Below, piece after piece: positions 32,048 through 42,231 of a stretch of 50,038 nucleotides of DNA. The notes beneath the pieces were generated by a model. It was given only the letters and a program-made list of their open reading frames with translations, did no database searches and was not told the origin of the DNA. Numbering within the stretch: the stretch's first letter is position 1; every line of letters starts with the position of its first letter. A program made the translations under genes and the position numbers. The DNA comes from Candidatus Gastranaerophilales bacterium (GTDB lineage: Bacteria > Cyanobacteriota > Vampirovibrionia > Gastranaerophilales > Gastranaerophilaceae): the NCBI GenBank assembly GCA_944324315.1, contig CALUVW010000015.1:1-50038 (forward strand), in the 5' to 3' direction.

Positions 32048-32812
32048 TCAGTTTTGCTTTATTAATTCTGATGTTTGGTCTTTATAAATCCCCGGTTTAA
32101 ATACGGGCATCATTTCATTTCTTACTCTTTCATGTGCCTTTTGTGGGGACATTTTCCAGTTTGTCGGACAGGTTGAAAGAATTTCAACAAATCCAAATCC
32201 CAAACCATGAATTTGTACTTCAAAAGCTTTTTTGATTGCCTGCTTAGCTTTTCTGATATTTGCAACAGTATCAAGAGAAACTCTTGCCGAAAATGCTGTC
32301 CCGTCACAAAGCGCAATATGTTCTGCAATTTTTATCGGATATCCGTAGTAATCAATATTTCTTCCGGTTGGAGATGTAGTTGTTACCTGCCCGAGTAAAG
32401 TTGTAGGGCCTAATTGTCCGCCTGTCATGCCGTAAGTTGTGTTGTTTATACATATTGCGGTCAGATTTTCACCTCTTAAAGCGGCATGCATACTTTCTGC
32501 AAGTCCGATTGATGCAAAGTCGCCATCGCCCTGATAAGTGAAAACAATTTTATCCGGTCTGGCTCGTTTTATGCCTGTAGCTTCTGCCAATGCTCTTCCA
32601 TGCGGAGCTTCAAGCGAATCAACATTTATATAATCATATATTGTTACAGAACAGCCTATTGATGCCGTAAGGATTGTATTTTCTCTGATTCCGAGTTCAT
32701 CAAGAACTTCTGCAACAAGCCTTACTGCAACCCCGTGGTCGCAGCCCGGACAGAATGAATATTTTATGTCTTTTTTAAGAGATTCCGGTAATTTAAATAC
32801 TTGTGTTGCCAT
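32048..32812 (-). CDS. korB: 2-oxoacid:ferredoxin oxidoreductase, beta subunit
   Basis: This subunit binds thiamine diphosphate. The 254 residues show FCPGCDHGVAVRLVAEVLDE, then the cofactor motif from GDGDFASIGL to INNTTYGMTGGQLGPTT. The cysteine in FCPGC, and probably another in GCSVTIY, may ligate a cluster. Length is typical for KorB/OorB. The start overlaps the korA stop by one base (TAATG). Pyruvate, 2-oxoisovalerate or 2-oxoglutarate could be the substrate; the separate four-subunit order and the short KorA favour 2-oxoglutarate. Confidence 0.94.
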   Translation of the reverse strand: MATQVFKLPESLKKDIKYSFCPGCDHGVAVRLVAEVLDELGIRENTILTASIGCSVTIYDYINVDSLEAPHGRALAEATGIKRARPDKIVFTYQGDGDFASIGLAESMHAALRGENLTAICINNTTYGMTGGQLGPTTLLGQVTTTSPTGRNIDYYGYPIKIAEHIALCDGTAFSARVSLDTVANIRKAKQAIKKAFEVQIHGLGFGFVEILSTCPTNWKMSPQKAHERVRNEMMPVFKPGIYKDQTSELIKQN

Positions 32813-33876
32813 TATAATAATTCCTCAATTTTTTCTACAATTTCAGCTGCGGAAGGCGGAACTCCCACTCCTTTATGTACAAGTTCAACAGGACATACTC
32901 CGTTAACCGCAAGTTTTACATCATTTACCATCTGTCCCATATTGACTTCAACTGTTATGAATTTTTTTGCTGTTTTAGAAAGTTCATTCAGTCTTTTTGA
33001 CGGGAACGGGTACAAAGTAACCGGTCTGAAAAATCCGGCTTTAATTCCTTTTTCTCGCAATTGTTTCATTGCTGTTTTTACGTTTCTTGATGTGCTGCCG
33101 AAACTTACGAGAATAATATCAGCGTCATCAGTGTTAACTTCTTCCCATTCAACTTCATTTTCTTCTATTGCTTTATATTTTTTGAATAATCTTTCAAGAA
33201 ATACGCATTGGTTATCCGCAAGCGGGGCATAAGAACGTATAATTCGGGCTTCTCTTCCTTTTGCACCGGTTAGAGCCCAATCAGATGTATCAATTTCCGG
33301 ATACGGATAATCATAAAACTCAACCGGCTCCATCATCTGTCCTAAAAGCCCGTCAGCGAGTAATACTGTCGGATTTCTGTATTTTTGTGCAAGGTAAAAT
33401 GCTTTGTATGTCAAATCTACACATTCCTGAACTGTTGACGGTGCAAGTACAATAAGATGATAATCACCGTTTCCGCCGCCTTTTGTTGCCTGATAATAAT
33501 CACCCTGCGACGGATAAATATTACCAAGCCCCGGTCCGCCTCTCATTACGCTTACAAGAACAACAGGTAATTCATCTGCTGTTGCGTAAGACAAACCTTC
33601 CTGCATTAAAGAAACAGCGCATGAAGAAGATGATGTCATGGCTTTAACACCTGTTGATACAGCACCTATAGTCATATTAATTGCGGCAAGCTCGCTTTCT
33701 GCAGAAACATATCCTCTTTTCAGCTCCTGCATTTTCCCGCTCATGAATTCTCCTATTTCGCTCTGCGGGGTAATCGGGTATCCGAAATAACACTGGCAGC
33801 CTGCTAGTACAGCTGCGTTAGCTATTGCATAATTCCCTTTTGTTAAAACTTTTTTATTTGTCAAGCATTCTACCAT
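32812..33876 (-). CDS. korA: 2-oxoacid:ferredoxin oxidoreductase, alpha subunit
   Basis: The alpha subunit carries the pyrimidine-binding and C-terminal domains. The 354 residues include GCQCYFGYPITPQSEIGEFM, the AESELAAINMTIGAVSTGVK region, SSSSCAVSLMQEGLSYA and PGLGNIYPSQGDYYQATKGG. The longer frame starts with a TTG at 33882; ATG 33876 with AGAGGA six bases upstream is preferred. It follows korD by 37 bases and overlaps korB by one base. The enzyme would oxidatively decarboxylate a 2-oxoacid to its CoA ester while reducing ferredoxin, or run in reverse. Confidence 0.94.
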   Translation of the reverse strand: MVECLTNKKVLTKGNYAIANAAVLAGCQCYFGYPITPQSEIGEFMSGKMQELKRGYVSAESELAAINMTIGAVSTGVKAMTSSSSCAVSLMQEGLSYATADELPVVLVSVMRGGPGLGNIYPSQGDYYQATKGGGNGDYHLIVLAPSTVQECVDLTYKAFYLAQKYRNPTVLLADGLLGQMMEPVEFYDYPYPEIDTSDWALTGAKGREARIIRSYAPLADNQCVFLERLFKKYKAIEENEVEWEEVNTDDADIILVSFGSTSRNVKTAMKQLREKGIKAGFFRPVTLYPFPSKRLNELSKTAKKFITVEVNMGQMVNDVKLAVNGVCPVELVHKGVGVPPSAAEIVEKIEELL

Positions 33877-33913
33877 TTTCAATCCTCTTTGACATTATTT
33901 ATTTAACTTAATT

Positions 33914-34126
33914 CTAATCTTTATAAACTCCGGTTATTGCTAAATCCGGACATCTGACAGCACACATAGCACATCCAAGGCATTCATGGTTCGGATCGTC
34001 AAATTCTACTGTATGATTGCCGAGACTGTTTGTTTTCTCACTTATTTTAAGCAATTTTTTAGGGCACTCCTGTATACATAAATAGCATGCCTTACATTTT
34101 TCTGTGTCTATTACTATATGATTCAT
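33914..34126 (-). CDS. korD: Ferredoxin-type delta subunit, two 4Fe-4S clusters
   Basis: The 70-residue protein has two complete cluster motifs, CKACYLCIQECPKKLL and CLGCAMCAVRCPDLAI (C-x2-C-x2-C-x3-C-P), as expected for the electron-transfer subunit of a 2-oxoacid oxidoreductase. Two ATGs stand in tandem; the second (34126) is five bases from AGAGG and is preferred over 34129. It is the first gene of the korDABC operon. A TATAAT (34164-34159 on the minus strand) lies about 33 bases upstream. Confidence 0.93.
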   Translation of the reverse strand: MNHIVIDTEKCKACYLCIQECPKKLLKISEKTNSLGNHTVEFDDPNHECLGCAMCAVRCPDLAITGVYKD

Positions 34127-34223
34127 CATAACCTCTAATTTTTACGTGTCTAAGCAATATTATATCACTTAAAAAGAAAAGAGATACTATATCTTTACAA
34201 TTGTAATAATAAACGTTAACAGT

Positions 34224-34252
34224 TTGATAGTTTGTTATTATTCTGCTAATAT
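34224..34252 (+). promoter_or_regulatory. Promoter of the giant coiled-coil gene
   Basis: TTGATA (34224-34229) and TAATAT (34247-34252) are spaced by 17 bases, 42 bases before the start codon, with the ribosome site AGGAAAGAG in between. It lies back to back with the korD promoter. Confidence 0.6.
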
Positions 34253-34294
34253 AAATTATAAATAAAAAGAGGGATATTTTAGGAAAGAGACAAA

Positions 34295-37200
34295 ATGGCG
34301 CTAAATGTAGATGAAATTGCTGAAATTCTCAATACTATGCGTATTGAAAATGAACATAATGTTGAAAATTTTGAAAAGGTTTTGACCGGAATAAATAATA
34401 AACTTGAAATGATGTCAGAAGACAATGAGGAAACTGATTTAATTAAAGTTTATATTTCAGAACTTAAAAATTCTGTAGAAAATAAATATAGTACAACAGT
34501 TCAGAAATTTGACAATCTTGAAGAATTATTTAAAAATATTATTTCTTCTAATAATACACTTGCCAAAACATCTGAATTAAGGGACTTCTTTCAAGTTATA
34601 AATGCTAATTTTAATGCTTTTTCATCTGAAAGTGAAAATAATAAGAATGCTCTTAAAAATATAGATGATAAAATAAATAAACTCGGAGAAAGCATCCCTG
34701 ATAAAGAGGAAATACCTTCTTTGATTAATGAACTTTCTCTTGATTTTTCAGATTTAAGTTCAAATATAGAAAAAACTTATGAAAATATTGAAAATTCCCT
34801 TTCTCAAGCGATTGAAGATATAAGAAAAATTGATTTTTCTGACAGTATAAATTCTTTGTCTGACCAAATTCGTGAGTTGTCATCTAATGTGGACGCGGTG
34901 CCTTCAAGAATTTCTTTTGGAGCTCTGGAAGATAAAATGTCCTCATTTAATACTGTTATGGAGGCTTTGAGAAAAGAATTTGCAGAAACATCTTTGCAAA
35001 ATAAAGATTTAATTTCTGATAATTTTAAAAAACTGGAATCCGAATTTGAAAGCATTGTTACCGAGTCGGATTTTTCCGGGTTTAAGTCTGATCTGGCTGA
35101 CTTTGTTCAAAAGATTATAGACAATTCAGCAGCCCTAAATTCGGAACTTTCTTACAGTACAGAAAGAATTGAAAATATATTATCTACTGTAAAAGCTCTT
35201 GATTTTAGAGACGATTTTGAAAATATTATTATTAGAATTAACGATATAAAAGAAACATTTGAAGATGGCTCTAAAATTAATTATTCAAATCTGTCATCAG
35301 AGATTACTGCTCTATCAGATAAAATATCAAACAGTTTTAATAATCTTGATACAGGTAGGCAGGAAATATATTCCGATTTAAAAAATGAACTGAGTTCAAT
35401 TCTTTCTAACCTTCAAAAAGTTCTTGAAATTAACCCTCAAAAATTTGTTGATGAACTTTCTCAAAATCTTATGGCTTTAAGAAGCGGTATAGGAAGCGAT
35501 ATAGAAGCTGATTACGGTGATTTAAAAGCGTCTCTAGCTTCTGTAATTTCTTCTTTGCAGTCTGTTAAAGATGAAATCATAGAGAAATATAGCTCGGATA
35601 GTTCTTATACAAATAATACATTAAATGGTGTTTTAGAAAGGATTAATGTTCAGACTTCAAAGCTTGTAGATTTAGAGAAAATTTTGTCTGAAAATAGTAA
35701 GGCTGATACTGCTGATATTAAAGAAACACTTGATAAAGTTTATAATGATATATCCGCAGTGATTGCAAATATTAATGACAATTCAAACTCAAATTACGAA
35801 GCAACAAAAGAGTATATTGAAGAATTAACATCGAGCGTAAATTCTCTCCGTGAGGATTTCAATGAAAAATCAGAACAAAATGCGGATAAAATTATATTTG
35901 GTTTAAATACAGTATCGTCTGATGTTACTTTACTAAGAGATGAGTTGCGTCAGACAGTTTCTGCAAATCTGGAAAATTCTTCAAAAATTCTGGATAATGT
36001 TTCTGCTCTTTCCACAAAGATTTCAGAAGTTGAAAACTCTTTGACAGGTAGTGCAAAATTAAATTTTGAAACTTTAAAGTCTCTTCTGGACTCTCTTTCA
36101 GAAAAGTTGTCAGAAGATATGGAAAAACAATCTGACTTATTTTCACAGACAAATGCAGTCGGGACTGTTCAAAAATTAGAGGCTATACAAAATCTTTCAA
36201 ATGATATAAAAAATTTAGAATCTGTTTTTAATGCGAATAATGAGGTGTTTAAATCAGCGGTAAAAGAGGATATATCAACTCTTAAAGACTATTTAAACGA
36301 GATTAACGCTTCTATAGATAAGTCTCGAACTGATACCGAAAATAAACTTATTTCCAAGTTAGATGCTCTTGATGTTTTAAATCATGCATTTGAAACATCA
36401 GTAGCTTCTATAAGTGCTGAAATTCAGAATGTATATAATACTGTTAATAGTCTGGATTTATCAGAGTATAGTGATGAAATCAAAGAAGAAACAGAAAAGT
36501 TAAATTTTTCTCTTGGAGCTGTTTTGACTGCTATTAATTCTGTTAATTCGCAGAATAATGAATTTGCAGTTGCAATAAATGAATTAAAAGCCGATTGTCC
36601 TTCAAAATTTGATGTTACAAGTTTATCTGATAAGTTAGATAAATACCATGATGCTTTTTCCGAAATAAGAGATGTCGTAAATGCCTCTGCAGAAGATTTA
36701 TCAGAAAAATACGGCAGTATTTTTGAAAATATTGAAAATTCGTTTTCAAAAGTAGTTTCGCAAAGTGATTTTTCTCTGTTTAAAGCTGATTTTACTGATT
36801 TTATCAGGAAAATTTTGGATAATTCAACTATATTGAACAGTGATTCAGCTATAAACAGAGAAAAAATTGTTGAAATTTCTGAAAAGTTGACAGCAATAGA
36901 ATCCGTGGACTATTCGTACAATTTGGAAGAATTGGCTTCCAAGATTGATGAATTATCCGAATTATTTGACAACAAATCGCAAAGTACAATTGACGCTATA
37001 AATGTAAAATTGGATGCGGTAAAAGATTTTATATCTGATAATGATAAATCTTCTTTAGTAATTGAAAAAATTAATGAATATTCTGAAATATTGTCATCTC
37101 TGAAGGATTTTATTTCTGTTTTAGATAATGAGAATACATCATTATTGAAAGATTTCAGTTCTCAAATTGAAGTAAAATTGCAAAAAATAGCATCTGTTGA

Positions 37201-40200
37201 TGATTTTACTAATTTAAAAACGGATTTTGACGAGTTTATCCAGAAAATTCTTGATAACATAAATATCCTGCATGTAAATTCTGAAGCCGGTAAAGAGCAA
37301 ATTTCTCAAATTTTAGAGAGATTGAATACTATCAATTATTCGGACACATTAGAAAAAGTAGACGGAAGTATAAATGAAATTAAAGAAGTTTTTGAAAATA
37401 ATTCAAAAATGAATTATGAAAATATTGTCAATACTATTAATGATTTGAAGAACGAAATAAATTCCGTAATAAACTCTTGTGATGCAAAAAACAGCACAAG
37501 TCTTGAAAAACTTGGTTCAGATTTATCAGATGTATCTGTAAATATAAGTTTTTTACGGGATTTGGCTATTCAAAAAACATCTGATATTTTGGATAATATA
37601 ACAAACGAACTTAATCAAACGGCAGAAAAAGTTGAGAGCAGTATCAATGCAAATTCCAAATTAAATTTTGATGATGTTAAAATTTCTCTGGCCGGTATTT
37701 TGAATGAGATCGTCGGAATTAAAGATGATTTTTCTCAAAAGAATGATGCTAATGTCTTTAATATTTCAACTGGTTTTGATAAAGTAAAATCTTCTCTTGA
37801 AAATATTTTAGATGCAGTTAATTCAATCGGGGAAAATTTCAAAGATAAAGGTTTGGAAAGTTCTCAGAATATAATTGAGAATATCCATGAATTATCACTG
37901 AATATTGATGAGTTGAAAAGTGAATTACAAAATTTATCTAACGAGTATTTGACTCAGGTTAATGCCGCAATTCATGATATTTCCGATAAAGTAGACGGTT
38001 TATCGGAAAAATTTGCAGGAGAAGTTAAAGAGGATATCTCTTCTTTAAAAAGCCTGTTTGTTTCATTGTCAAATGAAATACAAACTTCGAAAGATGATTT
38101 TGAAAATTTGATTACTGAAAACGATTCTAAAAATGTTCAAGATTTCAAAAATTGTCTTTTCAATACGAATAATGATTTGAAATTATATATTGAAGAAATT
38201 TCTGCAAGTTTAAAAGAATATATATCAGAACTGGACGTTGCAGCTAATTCTTCACTTATTCAAACAGATAATAAATTATCCGGCAAACTTCTTGAACTTG
38301 AGGCATCACTTGTACATAGTTCTGAAGATTATGAAAATAAACTTGTATTATTAAATGAAAAACTTTCGGAATTTGTTCATATTGTGGAGAACAGCAATTC
38401 TGATACTGAGGCAAAAATAGCATCTTCGCTGGATGAAATTACAGATGTCAAAGGTGAACTTTCTTTAATCAGCGATGCCTTAAAATCCGTTAAATTAGCT
38501 GCTGATGAAAAATTTACCGAGACAATTTCTGTTCTTGATACAGGTTTGGAAACTCTTATAAATAAGATTGCAGGTTTGAATGAGCCTTTAATTAACGGGG
38601 TTGAAAGCACTGTTAAAGAAACTATTTCTGCTCTGGAAGATAGATTTAGCTCGATAATTTCTCTAATTACAGAATTAAAAGAGTCCGGTTATTCTGATAC
38701 AGCGAATTTTCTTGCCGGTTTGGAAGAAAAAATTTCCGGTTTAAAAGAAGAAATCGGACTTATTAATACAGATATTACAGATGCTTTTGCAAGTAAATCC
38801 GAAGAAATTATAAGAGCTTTTGAACCTGTTAAAATTTCTCTGGAAGAATTTTCGTCATTTGATTATGAAAAAATTATTTCAGAGATAAAAGCTCAACTTG
38901 AAAAATCTTTTATGGATTTTTCTGTTGATGTGAATACTGAATTTGTTTCTGCATCTGATTCTATATCACGCTTAGAACAGGCTTATAAAGAAACGTTTAA
39001 TAAGATATCAACAATAGAAGATTTTGTAAGCGAAAAAATAGAAGCAGATATTGAACTTTTAAAAGTTAATATTGAACAGAATACAAGAGATGTCAAAACA
39101 ATATTTGACGAAAAATTTGAAGAATGTATTGATGATTTAAAAACATATCTTGATGTAGCATTACATAATGCAAAAGATTTTGAAAAAATAAACGATATAT
39201 CTGATAAACTTAATTCTGTTTTAGCTGTACAAGAAAGTATTCAGGAAAATACAAATGTAATTTCTGCAAATATCGGTTCATTGGGTGATGAACTTAAAAA
39301 TTACGTGCAATCTGCCTGTGAAAATACAATTGATAAGTATAGTCCCGCTGACACGAGAGAAGTTTTAGATACATTAAACCAAAAAATTGATGTAATTGTT
39401 GCATCAGATAATCATGAAGCTATAGTAGATGCGATTGATGAATTGCACGAAAAACTTGATATTCTCTCAAGCAATGAGAATAAAGAAATTCTAAAAGCTA
39501 TATCTGAATATAATCAAAAGGCACAAAGCAACAATGAAATCATAAATGATTCCTTTGCAGAAATTAACAGCAAGCTTGATATAATCGCGACTGAACCTAC
39601 TTTAGATGTATTGACAAGTAAAATAGACGGTATTTCAGAGCAAACAGAAGAAAGTACCGGAACTATTAAAAATATTGTCAATGATGCAGGGGCTAAAGTC
39701 ACTGAAATGCTTGCTTCACTTCATGAAAAAGTTGATATCCTGGCAATGGATGAAAATGGCCTGAACTTAGAGGACGAGATAGAAGATATTAAGGATTTAA
39801 TATTTGAACAGCGTAAGTATTTTGAAGCTGCGTCAGATGAAAAAGCTGCTGCTATTGATAAGTACCTGAGGGATTTGCTTTTAAAACTTGATAATGTTGA
39901 TCTTGAGAAAAATGCCGAAGATATTAAAGAATCAATCATGAATGCACTTGTATCTCTTGTAGATCAAATTTCGTTTGTTGAAGAAACAGAAGAGATTAAA
40001 GATTTTGTAGAAGAAAAAACTGATGAAATTAATCAAAATCTTATAGAAGTGCAAAATCAGCTTAAACAAATCGCAAGTTCCAGTGATGATTTCGGTTACT
40101 CTTATACATTACAGGATGTTGAATCGGATATTGCAAAACTCAGACTTGCTATCAACAATATGTCAGGAAATGACTTTGAAAGTTTTTCCGATGATATTAA

Positions 40201-40855
40201 AAAAATTGTAAGCTCTGTAGAAGGTTTGGAATCTACACTTACGCAAGAACAAATAGTCGATTTAAAAGGAGATATCGAAAAATTAAATGACGATATTTTA
40301 AGTATAAGTTCAAGGACAAATAAACTTCTTTTAACATCTGATGAATCATATAAGGCCTTAAATGACGGCTTAAATAATTTCAGCAATATTATATACAAAC
40401 TTGAAGATCGTATAAGCAGTCTTGATAAGTCTGATATAAGTGAAAATCTGGAAAGAAAAATTGATTCTATTCATTCTATGGCTGTTGCTTCTGCCAATGC
40501 GGATAAAGTTTTCCATCAGGTAATGATGTATCTCGGGGAATGGATTGATTCAACAACTGAAAATATTTCAAGTATAACAGACAAAACAGCAGAAATTGTA
40601 AAGATTAAAGAAAACATAAATGAACTGCGTAGTGCAATTCCTGAAAAATCTGCGCTCTTAGATGAACTTGAAGATAAATTTGAAAAGCAGGAAGAGCGCA
40701 TTGACAGATTAGAAATGAAACTTGACAAAATTTTATCAACACTTGAAGAAAAAGATGATATGATGTTAAATAGAAAAGTGGATAAAATTGAAAAATTAAT
40801 ATCCAGACTTGGTAATAATATAGAAAAGCTGACATCATATGTTGATGAAGAATAA
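34295..40855 (+). CDS. Giant cytoplasmic coiled-coil protein, 2186 aa
   Basis: No enzymatic domain is recognised. Nearly the whole chain is acidic heptad-type helix rich in Ser, Asn, Asp, Glu, Ile and Leu, with very few Pro, Trp or Cys. There is no signal peptide or membrane helix. A repeat of about 80-90 residues can be read three times, beginning near residues 249, 817 and 963 (ESDFSGFKSDLADFVQKIID, QSDFSLFKADFTDFIRKILD, VDDFTNLKTDFDEFIQKILD). Shorter motifs such as SKxNYxNLxSEI and LxSLREDF recur throughout. The C-terminus is a tight coiled coil (about 2105-2186, ERIDRLEMKLDKILSTLEEK). Promoter and AGGAAAGAG ribosome site are good. A scaffold, cytoskeletal or tethering role is a guess. Confidence 0.85.
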   Translation: MALNVDEIAEILNTMRIENEHNVENFEKVLTGINNKLEMMSEDNEETDLIKVYISELKNSVENKYSTTVQKFDNLEELFKNIISSNNTLAKTSELRDFFQVINANFNAFSSESENNKNALKNIDDKINKLGESIPDKEEIPSLINELSLDFSDLSSNIEKTYENIENSLSQAIEDIRKIDFSDSINSLSDQIRELSSNVDAVPSRISFGALEDKMSSFNTVMEALRKEFAETSLQNKDLISDNFKKLESEFESIVTESDFSGFKSDLADFVQKIIDNSAALNSELSYSTERIENILSTVKALDFRDDFENIIIRINDIKETFEDGSKINYSNLSSEITALSDKISNSFNNLDTGRQEIYSDLKNELSSILSNLQKVLEINPQKFVDELSQNLMALRSGIGSDIEADYGDLKASLASVISSLQSVKDEIIEKYSSDSSYTNNTLNGVLERINVQTSKLVDLEKILSENSKADTADIKETLDKVYNDISAVIANINDNSNSNYEATKEYIEELTSSVNSLREDFNEKSEQNADKIIFGLNTVSSDVTLLRDELRQTVSANLENSSKILDNVSALSTKISEVENSLTGSAKLNFETLKSLLDSLSEKLSEDMEKQSDLFSQTNAVGTVQKLEAIQNLSNDIKNLESVFNANNEVFKSAVKEDISTLKDYLNEINASIDKSRTDTENKLISKLDALDVLNHAFETSVASISAEIQNVYNTVNSLDLSEYSDEIKEETEKLNFSLGAVLTAINSVNSQNNEFAVAINELKADCPSKFDVTSLSDKLDKYHDAFSEIRDVVNASAEDLSEKYGSIFENIENSFSKVVSQSDFSLFKADFTDFIRKILDNSTILNSDSAINREKIVEISEKLTAIESVDYSYNLEELASKIDELSELFDNKSQSTIDAINVKLDAVKDFISDNDKSSLVIEKINEYSEILSSLKDFISVLDNENTSLLKDFSSQIEVKLQKIASVDDFTNLKTDFDEFIQKILDNINILHVNSEAGKEQISQILERLNTINYSDTLEKVDGSINEIKEVFENNSKMNYENIVNTINDLKNEINSVINSCDAKNSTSLEKLGSDLSDVSVNISFLRDLAIQKTSDILDNITNELNQTAEKVESSINANSKLNFDDVKISLAGILNEIVGIKDDFSQKNDANVFNISTGFDKVKSSLENILDAVNSIGENFKDKGLESSQNIIENIHELSLNIDELKSELQNLSNEYLTQVNAAIHDISDKVDGLSEKFAGEVKEDISSLKSLFVSLSNEIQTSKDDFENLITENDSKNVQDFKNCLFNTNNDLKLYIEEISASLKEYISELDVAANSSLIQTDNKLSGKLLELEASLVHSSEDYENKLVLLNEKLSEFVHIVENSNSDTEAKIASSLDEITDVKGELSLISDALKSVKLAADEKFTETISVLDTGLETLINKIAGLNEPLINGVESTVKETISALEDRFSSIISLITELKESGYSDTANFLAGLEEKISGLKEEIGLINTDITDAFASKSEEIIRAFEPVKISLEEFSSFDYEKIISEIKAQLEKSFMDFSVDVNTEFVSASDSISRLEQAYKETFNKISTIEDFVSEKIEADIELLKVNIEQNTRDVKTIFDEKFEECIDDLKTYLDVALHNAKDFEKINDISDKLNSVLAVQESIQENTNVISANIGSLGDELKNYVQSACENTIDKYSPADTREVLDTLNQKIDVIVASDNHEAIVDAIDELHEKLDILSSNENKEILKAISEYNQKAQSNNEIINDSFAEINSKLDIIATEPTLDVLTSKIDGISEQTEESTGTIKNIVNDAGAKVTEMLASLHEKVDILAMDENGLNLEDEIEDIKDLIFEQRKYFEAASDEKAAAIDKYLRDLLLKLDNVDLEKNAEDIKESIMNALVSLVDQISFVEETEEIKDFVEEKTDEINQNLIEVQNQLKQIASSSDDFGYSYTLQDVESDIAKLRLAINNMSGNDFESFSDDIKKIVSSVEGLESTLTQEQIVDLKGDIEKLNDDILSISSRTNKLLLTSDESYKALNDGLNNFSNIIYKLEDRISSLDKSDISENLERKIDSIHSMAVASANADKVFHQVMMYLGEWIDSTTENISSITDKTAEIVKIKENINELRSAIPEKSALLDELEDKFEKQEERIDRLEMKLDKILSTLEEKDDMMLNRKVDKIEKLISRLGNNIEKLTSYVDEE

Positions 40856-42224
40856 ATTAATTTCTGATTTAAAAAAGAATATCCCAACTTCTAATGTTTT
40901 AGATACGTTAGAGGAACGTTATGCTTATGCTCAGGATGCAGCAAACATCAGAAGGATTAAAAATTTGCCTGATGCCGTTGTGTTTGCGGAGAATATTGAA
41001 CAGATTCAAAAGGTTGTACAAATTGCAAATAAGTACAAAGTTCCTGTTATATGCAGAGGTGCAGGCACAAATGTAGTGGGAGCATGCGTGGTTGAGCATG
41101 GTGGAATAGTTTTAAATTTTTCTAAGATGAATAAAATTCTTTCAATCAGTAAAGAAAATATGACTGCAGTTGTTGAACCTGGTGTGGTTCTTGGTCATTT
41201 GCAGAGTGAAGCTGAGAAATTAGGACTTTTTTATCCTCCGGATCCTTCAAATCTAGCGGTATCAACAATCGGCGGAAGTATTGCTCAATCATCAGGCGGC
41301 GCAAAATCTTTTAAATACGGTACAACAAAGGATTATGTTATTGATTTAAAAGTCGTTATGGCAAACGGTGAACTATTAAGAACAGGTGCTAATACCATAA
41401 AAAATGCAACAGGCTATAATTTAAGTACTCTTTTTGTAGGCTCGGAAGGTACTTTAGGTATAATTGTTGAAGCAACTTTAAAACTAATCCCGAAACCTCA
41501 GAGTAAAAAAGTTTTGATGGCTTATTTTGATACTGTCAGAGATGCTGTCATGGCTGTAAATGCAATTATTGAACAGAAAATTTATCCTGCCACAATTGAT
41601 TTTATGGATAAAAACGCAATACAAACAGTTGAAAAATTTTACCCTGCCGGACTTTTGATTGATAAGGATGCAGCATTAATTATTGAAATAGACGGCTTTG
41701 AATGTTCAATGCAGTATCAGGAAGATATAATTGTCGGAATTTTAAATACCTGTAATGCTTCAGAAATTCAGGCATCGCATAATAATGAGGAATACAATAA
41801 AATTTGGACGGCAAGACGTTCTTCAATGGGGGCCTGTGCAAAGTTAAAACCAAATGTTACAACTGATGATGTGATTGTGCCGCGGGAAAATTTGGAAGCT
41901 CTTGTTTTGGGTATACGTGAAATTTGTGAAAAATACAACCTTGATGTATGTATGGTCGGACATGTCGGAGACGGCAGTGTTCACCCGCAAATCCCGATAG
42001 ATTATAATGATGAAGATGAATATAGGCGCTATAAACTAGCAAAAAGTGAAATCTATGATTTGACCGCAAAGCTTGACGGAATTTTGTCAGGTGAGCATGG
42101 TATTGGTTCTGAAAAAAGAGAGCATATAAATAAAGTCGTAAATTCTGTGGCGCTTGATTACATGCGTCAAATCAAAAAAACTTTAGATCCCGATAATATT
42201 TTGAACCCTTATAAGATATTTTAA
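40839..42224 (+). CDS. FAD-linked 2-hydroxyacid dehydrogenase (GlcD family)
   Basis: This is a FAD-binding type 4 (PCMH) oxidoreductase of the glycolate/D-lactate dehydrogenase group. Visible are the FAD motifs VPVICRGAGTNVVGACVVEH and PPDPSNLAVSTIGGSIAQSS, the segment NATGYNLSTLFVGSEGTLGI, and in the cap domain VGHVGDGSVHPQIPID and GILSGEHGIGSEKREHI. At 461 residues the length is normal for GlcD. The start lies inside the end of the giant gene: ATG 40839 or ATG 40845, neither with a ribosome site, so translation is probably coupled. The cysteine-rich partner GlcF is not adjacent. The electron acceptor is unknown. Confidence 0.9.
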   Translation: MLMKNKLISDLKKNIPTSNVLDTLEERYAYAQDAANIRRIKNLPDAVVFAENIEQIQKVVQIANKYKVPVICRGAGTNVVGACVVEHGGIVLNFSKMNKILSISKENMTAVVEPGVVLGHLQSEAEKLGLFYPPDPSNLAVSTIGGSIAQSSGGAKSFKYGTTKDYVIDLKVVMANGELLRTGANTIKNATGYNLSTLFVGSEGTLGIIVEATLKLIPKPQSKKVLMAYFDTVRDAVMAVNAIIEQKIYPATIDFMDKNAIQTVEKFYPAGLLIDKDAALIIEIDGFECSMQYQEDIIVGILNTCNASEIQASHNNEEYNKIWTARRSSMGACAKLKPNVTTDDVIVPRENLEALVLGIREICEKYNLDVCMVGHVGDGSVHPQIPIDYNDEDEYRRYKLAKSEIYDLTAKLDGILSGEHGIGSEKREHINKVVNSVALDYMRQIKKTLDPDNILNPYKIF

Positions 42225-42231
42225 AATTAAT

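Noticed and set aside
40102-40887. Antisense frames of up to 123 residues opposite the end of the giant coiled-coil gene
   Set aside because: They are Ser/Leu/Phe-rich shadows of the biased sense codons, without ribosome sites; similar shadows occur along the whole gene.
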